Source: Miscanthus floridulus (taxonomy: Eukaryota > Streptophyta > Magnoliopsida > Poales > Poaceae). From it: a stretch of DNA of 64,000 nt. Within the stretch, counting starts at the first letter, position 1. Each line of letters begins with the position of its first letter. Below are positions 54,647 through 64,000 of the stretch, piece by piece. The stretch lies in contig NC_089583.1 in assembly GCF_019320115.1 (NCBI RefSeq), forward strand, positions 83,903,928-83,967,927, written 5' to 3'. The translations under genes and the position numbers were made by a program. The notes beneath the pieces were generated by a model that searched no databases, was not told the origin of the DNA, and saw nothing but the letters and a program-made list of their open reading frames with translations.

Positions 54647-57600
54647 ATGAGCCGTCATTGGATGTATAATGCTGATCGCCGCTCACAAGAGTTCATTGAC
54701 GGCGTGCATTCTTTATTACGTGCGGCCGAGACAAACAAACGCGACGGTTTCATGTGCTGCCCATGTGCCATATGTAAGAATACGGTGGAATATCCTTGCT
54801 CAAGGACTCTTCATTCACACTTGTTCAAGTCGGGTTTCATGCCAAACTATATTTGTTAGACAAAGCACGGAGAAACCGGTGTTGTAATGGAAGAAGATGA
54901 AGAAGAACAATGGGACGACAATGATATTATTCCTGATGGTGCGTGCTTCAATGATACTGCAATGGGAGAAGCTGAAGAAGAGGTAGCCGCAGAAGATGAG
55001 CCGGCTGATGATCTTTGTCAGGTCATTCGTGATGCACAAAGAGAATGTGAAAGTGAAAAGGAGAAGATCAAGTTCGAGCGGATGCTAGAAGATCACAAGA
55101 AATTGTTGTACCCAACTTGTGATGCAGGGCAGAAAAAGTTGGGAACCACACTAGAATTGCTGCAATGGAAGGCAAAGAATGGTGTATCTGACAAGGGATT
55201 TGGAGAGTTACTAAAAATCCAAAAGAAGATGCTTCCGAAGTACAATGAATTGCCCGCCACTACCTACGAAGCAAAACAAGTTGTCTGTCCTATGGGGCTA
55301 GAAATAGAGAAGATACATGCATGTCCTAATGACTGCATCCTATACCGTGGCAAAGAGTACGAGAAATTGGATGCATGCCCGGTATGCCATGCGTCGCGGT
55401 ATAAGATCAGGCGAGATGACCCTGGTGATGTTGAGGGCGAACGTCCACGTAAGAAAATCCCTGCCAAGGTTATGTGGTATGCTCCTATAATACCACGCTT
55501 GAAACGTCTGTTCAGAAACAAAGAACATGCAAAATTGTTACGATGGCACAAAGAAGACCGTAAGGTAGACAATATGTTGAGACACCCTGCTGATGGGTCC
55601 CAGTGGAGAGCAATCGATAGAGAATTCCCGGAGTTTGCAAATGACGCAAGAAACTTAAGGTTTGCTTTAAGTACAGATGGTATCAATCCTTTTGGAGAGC
55701 AGAACAGTAGTCATAGCACTTGGCCTGTTACTCTAAGTATCTACAACATTCCTCCTTGGTTATGCATGAAGCGGAAGTTCATTATGATGCCTGTGCTCAT
55801 CCAAGGCCCGAAGCAACCTGGCAATGACATCGATGTGTACCTGAGACCACTTATTGATGAACTTCTCATTTTGTGGAATAAAGAAGGTGTACGTGTGTGG
55901 GATGAGTACAAACAGGAACACTTTGATCTGCGAGCATTGTTGTTCGTAACAATCAATGATTGGCCTGCTCTAAGTAATCTTTCAGGACAGTCAAACAAGG
56001 GATATAATGCATGCACACACTGCTTCGGTGATATTAGAGGTGTATTCTTGAAAAAATGTCGAAAGGTCGTGTACCTTGGCCATCGTCGATTTCTTCCTGC
56101 AAATCACCCCGTAAGAAAGAAAGGTAAGCATTTTAAAGGGAAAGCAGACCACCTGACCAAGCCTCGCAACCGAACCGGTGAGGATGTACTCGATATGGTC
56201 AATGATGTGAAAGTCGTCTTTGGAAAAGGACATGGAAGCCAACCTATTCCGAAAGACGCTAACGGTCACGCACCCATGTGGAAGAAAAAGTCCATATTTT
56301 GGGACCTACCCTATTGGCAAGTCCTGGAGGTCCGTAGCTCGATCGACATGATGCACCTGACGAAGAATCTTTGTGTGAACCTGCTAGGCTTTATGGGTGT
56401 GTATGGAAAGCCTAAGGACACATTTGAAGCACGACAGGACCTGCGTTGTTTGAGAGAAAGAGACAACCTGCATCCAGAGAAGACAGATGATGGACGCCAT
56501 TACTTACGTCCTGCTAGCTACACTCTAAGCAAAGAGGAGAAGGAAATCATGTTTGAATGCTTAAACAACATCAAGGTACCATCTGGATTCTCCTCGAATA
56601 TAAAGGGTATTATAAATGTGACAGAGAAGAAATTCTGTAACTTAAAGTCCCATGACTGTCACGTTCTCATGACGCAATTACTTCTAGTTGCATTAAGAGG
56701 AATTCTACCTCCAAATGTACGTCTAGCCACCGTAAAGCTATGTGCATTCCTCAATGCAATTTCTCAGAAGGCAATTGATCCAACTGATCTAGCTAAACTA
56801 CAGAATGATGTGGTTCAATGTCTCATCAGCTTTGAGTTAGTGTTCCCTCCTTCCTTCTTTGATATTATGACACACCTCCTAGTTCACCTAGTCAAGGAGA
56901 TTTTCACTCTCGGTCCTGTGTTCCTACACAACATGTTCCCCTTAGAGAGATTCATGGGAGTCCTAAAGAAATATGTTCACAACCGTGCTCGCCCAGAAGG
57001 AAGCATCGCCAAGGGCTATGGAACAGAAGAGGTCATTGAGTTCTGTGTTGACTTTATTCCCGACCTTGACTCGATTGGTGTTCCTGAATCGAGACATGAG
57101 GGGAGACTAAGCGGAAAGGGGACACTAGGGAGGAAAACATATATTGGTACGGATGATGATTATTTCAATAAAGCGCACTACACAGTTCTACAGAACTCCT
57201 CTTTGGTAGATCCGTATATTGAGACACACAAGGATCTCTTACGATCCGAGTTTCCAGGCAAGACTGAAGCTTGGATTACGCATAAGCACATGGAAACTTT
57301 CGGCGGTTGGTTGCGAAAAAAATGTCAAGGTGATGAGAGCATCCATGAGCAACTGTATTTATTGGCTATGCAACCATCATGGCATATCGTCACATACAAA
57401 GGGTACGAGATAAATGGGAACATATTCTACACAGTAGCCCAAGATAAAAGGAGTACCAACCAAAACAGTGGTGTCCGCATAGATGCCACAGACCCGAATG
57501 GGAATAAGCAGACATATTATGGACGCATAGATGAAATATGGGAACTAGAATATGCACCTACTTTGAAGATCCCATTGTTCAAGTGCCAATGGGTCAAGGT

Positions 57601-57997
57601 GACCGGAGGCGGAGTAACAGTAGACAACGAGTATGGAATGACAACAGTAGACCTTAGTAATATTGGGTACAAAGACGAACCATTCGTCCTTGCCAAGGAT
57701 GTGAATCAGGTGTTCTATGTCAATGATATGTCTACCAAACCAAAAAGAGGGAAAAACGATAATGACTCAACCAAAGAGCCAAAGCGTCACATAGTTCTTT
57801 CAGGGAAAAGAGTCATCGTGGGAATTGAGGACAAGTCGGACATGTCAGAAGAATATGAAAAGGATGACCGAATTCCGCCCTTCAAAGTGAACAAAGACCC
57901 TAGCATCTTGGTAAATGATGAGGACACTCCATGGTTACGAAGCGATCATAACCAAGGGACATACGTAAAGAAGAAGTTCACTGCTGTGCCCACTTGA
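54647..57997 (+). pseudogene. TNP2-type CACTA transposase with one internal stop
   Basis: A 3' splice acceptor (ATGCAG) at 54641-54646 precedes ATG 54647. The frame carries the transposase-associated domain (about residues 2-70: HWMYNADRRSQEFIDGVHSLL, CPCAICKN), then one TAG at 54857-54859, and reads on in the same frame for 1,046 codons. The rest is a full TNP2 (Transposase_21) with CPMGLEIEKIHACPNDCILY, CPVCHASRYK, NDWPALSNLSGQSNKGYNAC and DLPYWQVLEVRSSIDMMH, then DUF4218 (LPPNVRLATVKLCAFLNAIS, PSFFDIMTHLLVHLVKEI) and DUF4216 (TYYGRIDEIWELEYAP) regions. TNP2 cuts and joins the CACTA ends. Only the TAG disables it, unless it is read through or spliced out. An ATG at 54887, after the stop, would give a product lacking the N-terminal domain. 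Confidence 0.9.
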
Positions 57998-58450
57998 TGA
58001 TATAGTGATTTAATATAGTGTGTGTTTGAGATATTATGTAATAATTGTGAATTCAGATGTTTATTATGTCATATTTCAAATTAAATCAATGTTTGATTTG
58101 GTGGGATTTCTCTCTCAAAAAGGTAAATTAGGATACTGAGTGATGAAAAATTAAAATATTAACGTTAAAATGATGTGAAAACAAATTTCCTGTCCAAAAC
58201 CAATAATTTTAATAATTTTAATTAAACACTACATTTTTGCATTAACGAAATAATAAATATTAGTTACATTATGTTTTATAATTCTAACAAAAAATAAAAA
58301 AAGTTAGGTTATCGATTTTTCCTATGTGCAATAAACAAAAATAAAATTCATATTTTTAACAAAATAATTTTATGCCTTTTATTTAATTTACTATGTATTT
58401 AATAAAAACTATTGCATTTCTATTGTATTTAACAAGACTATTGCTTAAAA

Positions 58451-58625
58451 CAGGCGGGAAACGAAACTGCAGGCCACCTTTACTCCCGGGTGGGAAGCCC
58501 ACCCGGGAGTAAAGGTGGGCTGCAGTTTCGTGGCCCGCCAAAAAAAGCCTTTACTCCCGGTTGGTAATACGCACCGGGAGTAAAGGGTTTTTACTCCCGG
58601 TTGGTGGCTGGCACCGGGAGTAATT
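58451..58625. repeat. Internal inverted-repeat array (TTTACTCCCGG)
   Basis: GGCGGGAAACGAAACTGCAG, CCACCTTTACTCCCGGGTGG and their inverse (ending in GCCCGCC) form a hairpin with arms of about 40 bp. Two further inverted pairs of TTTACTCCCGGTTGGT follow. The motif is the same as in the left subterminal array except for ACTCCC against AGTCCC. Confidence 0.85.
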
Positions 58626-58632
58626 CTCCTCT

Positions 58633-58642
58633 GCTATATAAC
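58633..58642 (+). promoter_or_regulatory. TATA box of the second CACTA transcript
   Basis: CTGCTATATAACC follows directly after the internal inverted-repeat array, the same order as at 52570-52864. It lies about 1.6 kb before the first coding exon (60243), so an intron in the leader is likely. Confidence 0.55.
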
Positions 58643-60242
58643 CTCCAGCGCCTGGCAGATCGATCTGCTCGTCTTCTTCCTCGTCGAACACCGCCGCCCG
58701 GCCTCTTCTTCGACCTCGCGCCGCGTCCGTTCGCCTTCCGTGACACCGGCGCCGCCGTCTTCTTCCTCGTGCGGCCTCCACCGCGCGCGCCCGTGCCCCT
58801 CCTCCGCGCTTGCCCGTGGCCCTCCACCGCGCCCTCCTCCGCGCCCGAGGCCCTCCACCGCGCGTTGCCCCACCGCGCCGGCCCGAGGCCCTCCAGTACG
58901 TACACTGCCGAGCTTCGAGGTGATATATTCGTCGATCTCTTTGTACATTCGTCCGAGCCCTCCACTGCCGAGTTATAGATCACGTCGAAAACTACAACTT
59001 TGGTGTAAGCCATGTCAACGGTCGAGGTCGATTGAAAATTCCAAATTTTGAATCACAAAATCTATAGAAACTAAAAATGAATATTTGGAACTCTAAATGA
59101 TTTTAAATAAAAATATATCTTAAGGCAAGTTTTGAATATTTGGAACTCTAAATGACAAGTATAATTAAGGATCACCAATGAAATTACTTTAGAAATTAAT
59201 TAGATCGATGTAAATCCATGGCTTGTATAATAAACACGCTATATATTATTTGGAAACAACGCTACGAACCATCCGCTAATGATCCAGCCCATCAACCGCC
59301 ATATATTCATCACTATATGATATGCCATTATTTCAAGATGCAGTTTCAATAGAAGAATTTTTTCTATCTTCATAGATCAATGTTTGTTAACGAAATTTTA
59401 TCCAAATATATTCATGTAGGGTCTTTTTTTTGAAGGATTTGTTGTAGGATATATAATGGTCAAATAGGAACTCAATTTTGATACCCAGTTTATAAACTAA
59501 GCGTTTTTTAGTTTATCAAAAATATCACATGTTTCTTCATTTGTGAACTTTGAATATACAGATATAATATATTAATGTTGCTAAAGTAATATGAGCATTA
59601 CATATTTTTTTCCGGGAAGACTATCTTCAAACTTTATATCATAGCATCAGAGATCGCCTGTAGAAGAAGAAAATAAATTCTTATCATTTCGGAAATAGTA
59701 ATGGTTATATGAGCAATAAGACACGTATACTTACATTTCATAATGGCTTATACTTATATTATTAACATAGAATTTTCTCATATGATGAATGACTACATGG
59801 TTGATCACATGGTACATAGGATCACAACATCACGCACCGACACCGCCCCGGCCCGCCTCACGTCGTCGTCGTCGTCAGCACGCCGGCCCGCCTCACGTCA
59901 TCGTCGTCAGCACACCGGCCACTGCGCCGACACGTATATATACGTCATTTGTATTCATATGCATTTCGTCCATGCGTTTCTATGTATACGGCGGAGCACC
60001 GCCGCCCTCGTTCACCCATGTGTACAGACATATATACGGCGGAGTGGAGCACCGCCACTCTTGTCACACCGCCCTTTCTCGTGCCCTAATTCGCCCTAGT
60101 ACCGACGTAGTTCGTCCTAGTGTGGCGAATTGCGTCCGTGATCGAGGGGCAAGATTTAATAATGCATATTGTTTGTAGATTTTACGCATGTAATAAGCAA
60201 AGATTTGACGTGCTATATATTGGTTTTGTTTTTTGAAGCTAG

Positions 60243-63200
60243 ATGGCCGACCCGAGAAATATGGATGAGGAGGAGTTGATGATGAATTTGATCAACACTG
60301 GCACTCAAGTTGCCGGCGATGATGGTGCTAAAAATAACGTGCAAGAGGATGTAGATGACGGGAGTCAGTACTTAGCTCTTGAACAAAATGAGCAACAACA
60401 TATTGGCCAAGTATATATTTTTTATTATTAGCTATATATATATATTATCATATGTCTTATGTGTGCTCATGACATTAAAAATAATGTTTATGTTTTGTAG
60501 CCCTCTGGATCGACATCAACAACTACAACGAAGAGTAAAAATGTTCGAGGTCCCAAAAAGCCATTGGAGGGTCGCTTCATCATCTCGGAGTTCAATGTGG
60601 ATACAGGAGAACCGGGGGGGCCGAATAAAATGAAATTTGTGCACCACTGTGGTTACCTTGTACGGGACCGGCTCCCGATTAGTACCCGTGAATGGAAGAA
60701 GAAGACCAATGCTCCTCATATCAGTTTTGTCTCCGATCGTGACAAGGCGTTAATTTGGAATGATGTCTTGGTACATTTCACGCTCCAAACAGATGATTAT
60801 GATGATATAATAGATGGTGATGAATTGAAGGAGCGAGTTAGGGATTGGGCAATGAAGAAGATGGCCACCCAGTTTCAGACTTGGAAGAAACACCTATACA
60901 CGACGTATGTCAAGAAGAACATAGCACCAGATTTTACTGTCCCAGGCCCGATCTCAAAGCAGAGGCCCTATTGGGATGAGTTTGTACAGTACAAGACTTC
61001 AGAAGAGGGTGTGAGTCGGGTGATAAAGAACCAACGTAATGCCCAACAGAAGACATACCACCATACCTTGGGATCAGGTGGCTACCCGACTGCCATTAAG
61101 AAGTGGAACAAAATGGAAGCAGACCTTCTTGCCAAGGGTATCAGACCAGAATCACTCGAGTGGGGAGAACGTGCAAAGAATTGGTTTTTCGCTCATGGGG
61201 GAACACTAGACCAGGAGACAGGGAAGTGCGTTTATGGCGCAAGACTGCAAGAAGCAGCAGAAAGATTGTTTTATGCTCAGAGAGCTGCTGCTAGTGGTGA
61301 GTTCAGGCCCAACAGAGAGAAGGATGAGCTGACATACGCCATCGGGACTATTGAACATGGTGGCCGAACTAGAGGCAAAGGAAGTGTCTCGTGGGAGCAT
61401 GGATTCCCTCAGGACAGACCTTCCTACAGAAGTCGCCAGAGAAAGAAGGAAGAAGAGGCACACCGGCTCCAGAGGTTGGAGGAAGCGGTGCGTGAAGCAC
61501 AGGAGCGGGAAAAAAACCTTGAAGCGAGAATGCAGGAGGAAATCAAAAGGCAAGTGCAAATAGCAGTGAGTGCAAGCAAGCAGGCATCAGAGCCAGGAAT
61601 CAACATTAGCCAATCTGTTCAGTTGAAAAGCAGCTGCGCTTCCACGGAGATACCAAATCAAGGGGACACAGGACTGCGCTTCCCTGTGGATGACGTCACT
61701 GAACCTTGTACAACGTGTGAGCTACACATTCCGAAGGAGAATTCCACAATCAAGGTGGCTATCGGTCTTGTTAATCCTATCGACCGAACCAAGACACCAA
61801 GGATTCATGGGAATATAATCCAAGAAGGATATGCCACCATCTCGGTAGATAAAGCTGAAAAAGGTTTTAGTGATTTGCCTCTTGACATTCCTAGAGGTGA
61901 TGGCGAGAAGACTCTAGGAGAAGCGGAGAAGACATTCATTCTATGGCGCAAGCGCTACATCATCATTCCAGGGATGTCGGCTCCACCTCCTTCTGAACTA
62001 CCTCACCATAGGTACGTGCGGATGAAAACACTACATCATTAATTTGTATTGGCTTAAATAATTAACAATCTGCTCATAATAATATGTCATTCCTTTTTTT
62101 GTAGCAGATCCTCCCCCAACCTAAATCCAATTGTTCAATCGCCAGATCATCATAGTGCTCTGTACGATGACATTGTGTTGGAAGACGAGGCTGCATCCAC
62201 ACCCTCTCCAAGGAGGTCTCCAACGCCGCTGCCGCCACCTCCAAGGAGGTCTCCAACGCCGCTGCCAACACCTCCAAGGAGGTCTCCAACGCCTCCCCCG
62301 CCCCCGCCTACCAAGAAGCCTAGCAAGAGGCCAGCCCCTCAAACGAAGAATCAGTCCCCGCCTGCAAAGAAAGCCACCGTGAAACCAAAGGCTATTCCCA
62401 AAATAATATCTGAAGAGAAGGAAGAAGGAACTGATGCATATAAAAAAGACATGTCTAGATTCTATGACAAACTTAAAATGAATCAAGAAGCAAGGAGAAA
62501 CCCAGAGAAACCGTACTTCTTCGTAGCTCCGGATATTTTAAGAAAAAAGGTGACTTCTTACCAGCATCAACAGCGGGAATCTCGTAAGCCGTCCAAATCA
62601 ACGTTATCAGACTATGACCGCACTCTCACCAAGTCAATTGAGGCGGCACAGAAAAAGAAGCGGGCAGGGAAAGGAGTTGCCCAACTCGGACAACAAGCGC
62701 ACCAATCAATCCCCCCGCTAGTTGTTGGTAATGAATATGGTTCGAATTTAGGATTAATGCATCAGGCAAACATACCTCCGGATGTCGATTTGGATCACCT
62801 TGGTGAATTTCTTGATGAGACTGGTCTCGACCTTTACCAGATGTTTGGTGATGGAAAAATTGAGAGTGCGGCGGAGGTTGATATTTGGAAGAAAAAATTT
62901 GTACTAGGCCAGAGTCTATACAACCCTCAAGCCTTATCTGATCTGGGGACGCAAATGTACCTGCTAAACAAGTGGTACATGCAGGCGTCTACCAGTGGAG
63001 ACTTCTGCGTTGGTGTCAGAATTAGAGACGAACATTGGTTCCGTGGCGATGATGTTATGTATGTTGACTTTGCAGAATTTCATCAACTATGCCACCTTAC
63101 CTCTCTGGACAAAGTTATCATTAGCTGCTATTGCCTGTAAGTAATAATTCTTTCGATCTATTATTAAACTCATCATATGTGTGCATATGCATATAAATTA

Positions 63201-63968
63201 TCCTAACAAGTACTATATATATGCAGATTTACAATGACAGAGCTCAGAAAGGAAGGCTGCAATGAAATTGGTTTTGTTGATCCCCATATAGTATTCAAAG
63301 ACCCAATTACTCCAATGACTAATTGGAAGTCTGAGTCAGAGAGTAACATCATGAACTTCTTAGTGAACCAACGCCACAAGAAGGATATACTCTTTCCCTA
63401 TAACTTCAAGTGAGTGTTAATCATGTCGATCATAGCCTTAATGGCTCATATGTTGATTCTAGTTAATTAATGAGTGTTATGCGTTATATCCTATAAACAC
63501 ATGCAGCAATCACTGGATATTGATGGACATCGATCTGGTGAAAAGTCACTTGATAATCTATGACTCGATGAGAAAACCACAACAAGACTACCAAGATATG
63601 ATAGATATTATCCAGAGGTAATTTCGGGATCTCTAGCAACTATATATACACACAAACATGATGATTAACTATATCTGATGACGTGGCAAATTTTTTATTG
63701 GGCAGTGTTTGGAAAACCTTTATTGAGAAGCAACACATGGAAAAATGCAAAGCGCCACTGAATGTAATCCCATTGAAAGTAAGTCCCCTGAATCGCATCA
63801 TCTTTATTAATTAAACATATAGCTTTCACCGGATCACCAGATTGGATGACAAATCTTTTTCTCGTAAAGTGGTGTCTGAGGCAGGAACAGGGGAACAACT
63901 ACTGTGGTTACTATGTTTGCAAGTTTATCAAGGTGCTCTCCCAAAGAACTCCTACAGAGAGACTCAAA
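60243..63968 (+). CDS. TNPA/Ptta-like plus Ulp1-type cysteine protease gene of the CACTA element (partial)
   Basis: Seven exons, 60243-60410, 60501-62011, 62105-63136, 63227-63409, 63507-63617, 63706-63778 and 63870-63968, all GT..AG with matching phases, give 1,059 codons; a donor at 63969 shows it continues past the window. Residues about 70-330 resemble plant En/Spm Ptta-type proteins (WKKKTNAPHISFVSDRDK, TWKKHLYTTYVKKN, YWDEFVQYKTSEEG, GGYPTAIKKW). Then come a coiled coil (RRKKEEEAHRLQRLEEAVRE-like, about 340-390), a region with CTTCELHIPKENSTIKVAIG typical of DUF8039-like parts of such proteins, and Pro-rich PRRSPTP repeats (about 600-630). The C-terminus is a Ulp1/C48 peptidase: catalytic His in NHWILMDIDL, Asp in YDSM, Gln in RQEQGN and Cys in NYCGYYVC. 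Such proteases remove SUMO-like modifiers. I see no break. Exon 3 has a TAGCAG double acceptor. Confidence 0.85.
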
Positions 63969-64000
63969 GTACGTTAAAAATACACTATATATTCATTTAA

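Larger units (their letters stand above)
57998..60242. other. Internal non-coding part of the CACTA element
   Basis: 58000-58450 is AT-rich, probably the 3' UTR of TNP2. After the inverted-repeat array and TATA box (listed separately), 58660-58980 is GC-rich with overlapping frames on both strands and no domain; it is probably a leader. 59050-60240 is mainly AT-rich, with a GTCGTC-rich patch at 59870-59930. I see no gene before 60243. Confidence 0.5.
52528..64000 (+). mobile_element. CACTA (En/Spm-type) DNA transposon, right end outside the window
   Basis: The left terminus CACTAGTAGAGAACAGACC at 52528 is the typical grass CACTA end. A subterminal array of TTTAGTCCCGGTTGG repeats follows. 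Inside are a GRF zinc-finger gene, a TNP2 transposase and a TNPA-like/Ulp1 gene, all on the plus strand. No second CACTAG terminus in inverse orientation is visible up to 64000, so the three genes are treated as one element. The three bases before the terminus (CTA) would be the target duplication, which cannot be confirmed. Confidence 0.85.

Noticed and set aside
58591..59051. Frames on both strands at 58.6-59.0 kb
   Set aside because: They are GC-rich leader sequence after the TATA box; there is no domain and all six frames are partly open.
59743..60178. Two overlapping plus-strand frames before the second CACTA gene
   Set aside because: They are Pro/Ser/Arg-rich, have no domain, overlap in different frames and lie within the presumed leader.

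Overview
This is nuclear DNA of a panicoid grass, most likely Andropogoneae (sorghum, sugarcane or Miscanthus type). Two ordinary, intron-bearing, GC-rich plant genes (an F-box/LRR gene and a class-B heat-stress factor) sit in a sea of nested LTR retrotransposons, small MITEs and one large CACTA DNA transposon. A run of exactly 100 Ns (22619-22718) shows that the window comes from a scaffolded assembly. Family names rest on motifs and structure read by eye; no database search was run.

Layout. 1-11.9 kb: low-copy-looking DNA with the three-exon F-box/LRR gene (2032-3511), several MITEs and an old copia LTR relic. 11.9-28.2 kb: piled-up LTR material. This comprises two head-to-head Tekay/Del-like LTR fragments, a Tat-type Ty3/gypsy element with a decayed antisense gene that runs into the assembly gap, an unrelated gypsy LTR tail after the gap, a reverse-oriented copia LTR, the 3' end of another gypsy element and a copia LTR stub. 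28.2-33.2 kb: gene space with the two-exon HSFB4-type gene on the minus strand. 33.2-49.0 kb: a solo LTR (about 2.7 kb, flanked by a short duplication) split by a complete 13,075-bp Tat-type retrotransposon. That element has LTRs in which I see no difference and a perfect 5-bp target duplication GTATG. 49.0-52.5 kb: no gene, two MITEs. 52.5-64.0 kb: a CACTA (En/Spm-type) element that begins at its terminal CACTAG and runs off the right edge.

How the parts relate. The Tat element reads gag, protease, RT with a first RNase H, a second RNase H and integrase on the minus strand. On the plus strand it also carries a complete six-exon gene (929 codons plus stop) with its own TATA box. Its gag-pol is broken in three places while the antisense gene is intact. 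The CACTA element has two transcription modules, each preceded by an inverted-repeat array and a TATA box. The first covers a GRF zinc-finger/membrane protein and the TNP2 transposase (one stop codon in it). The second covers a multi-exon protein that joins a TNPA/Ptta-like region to a Ulp1-type cysteine protease. The most interesting objects are the intact spliced antisense gene, the contrast between fresh LTRs and a broken pol, and the CACTA accessory proteins.
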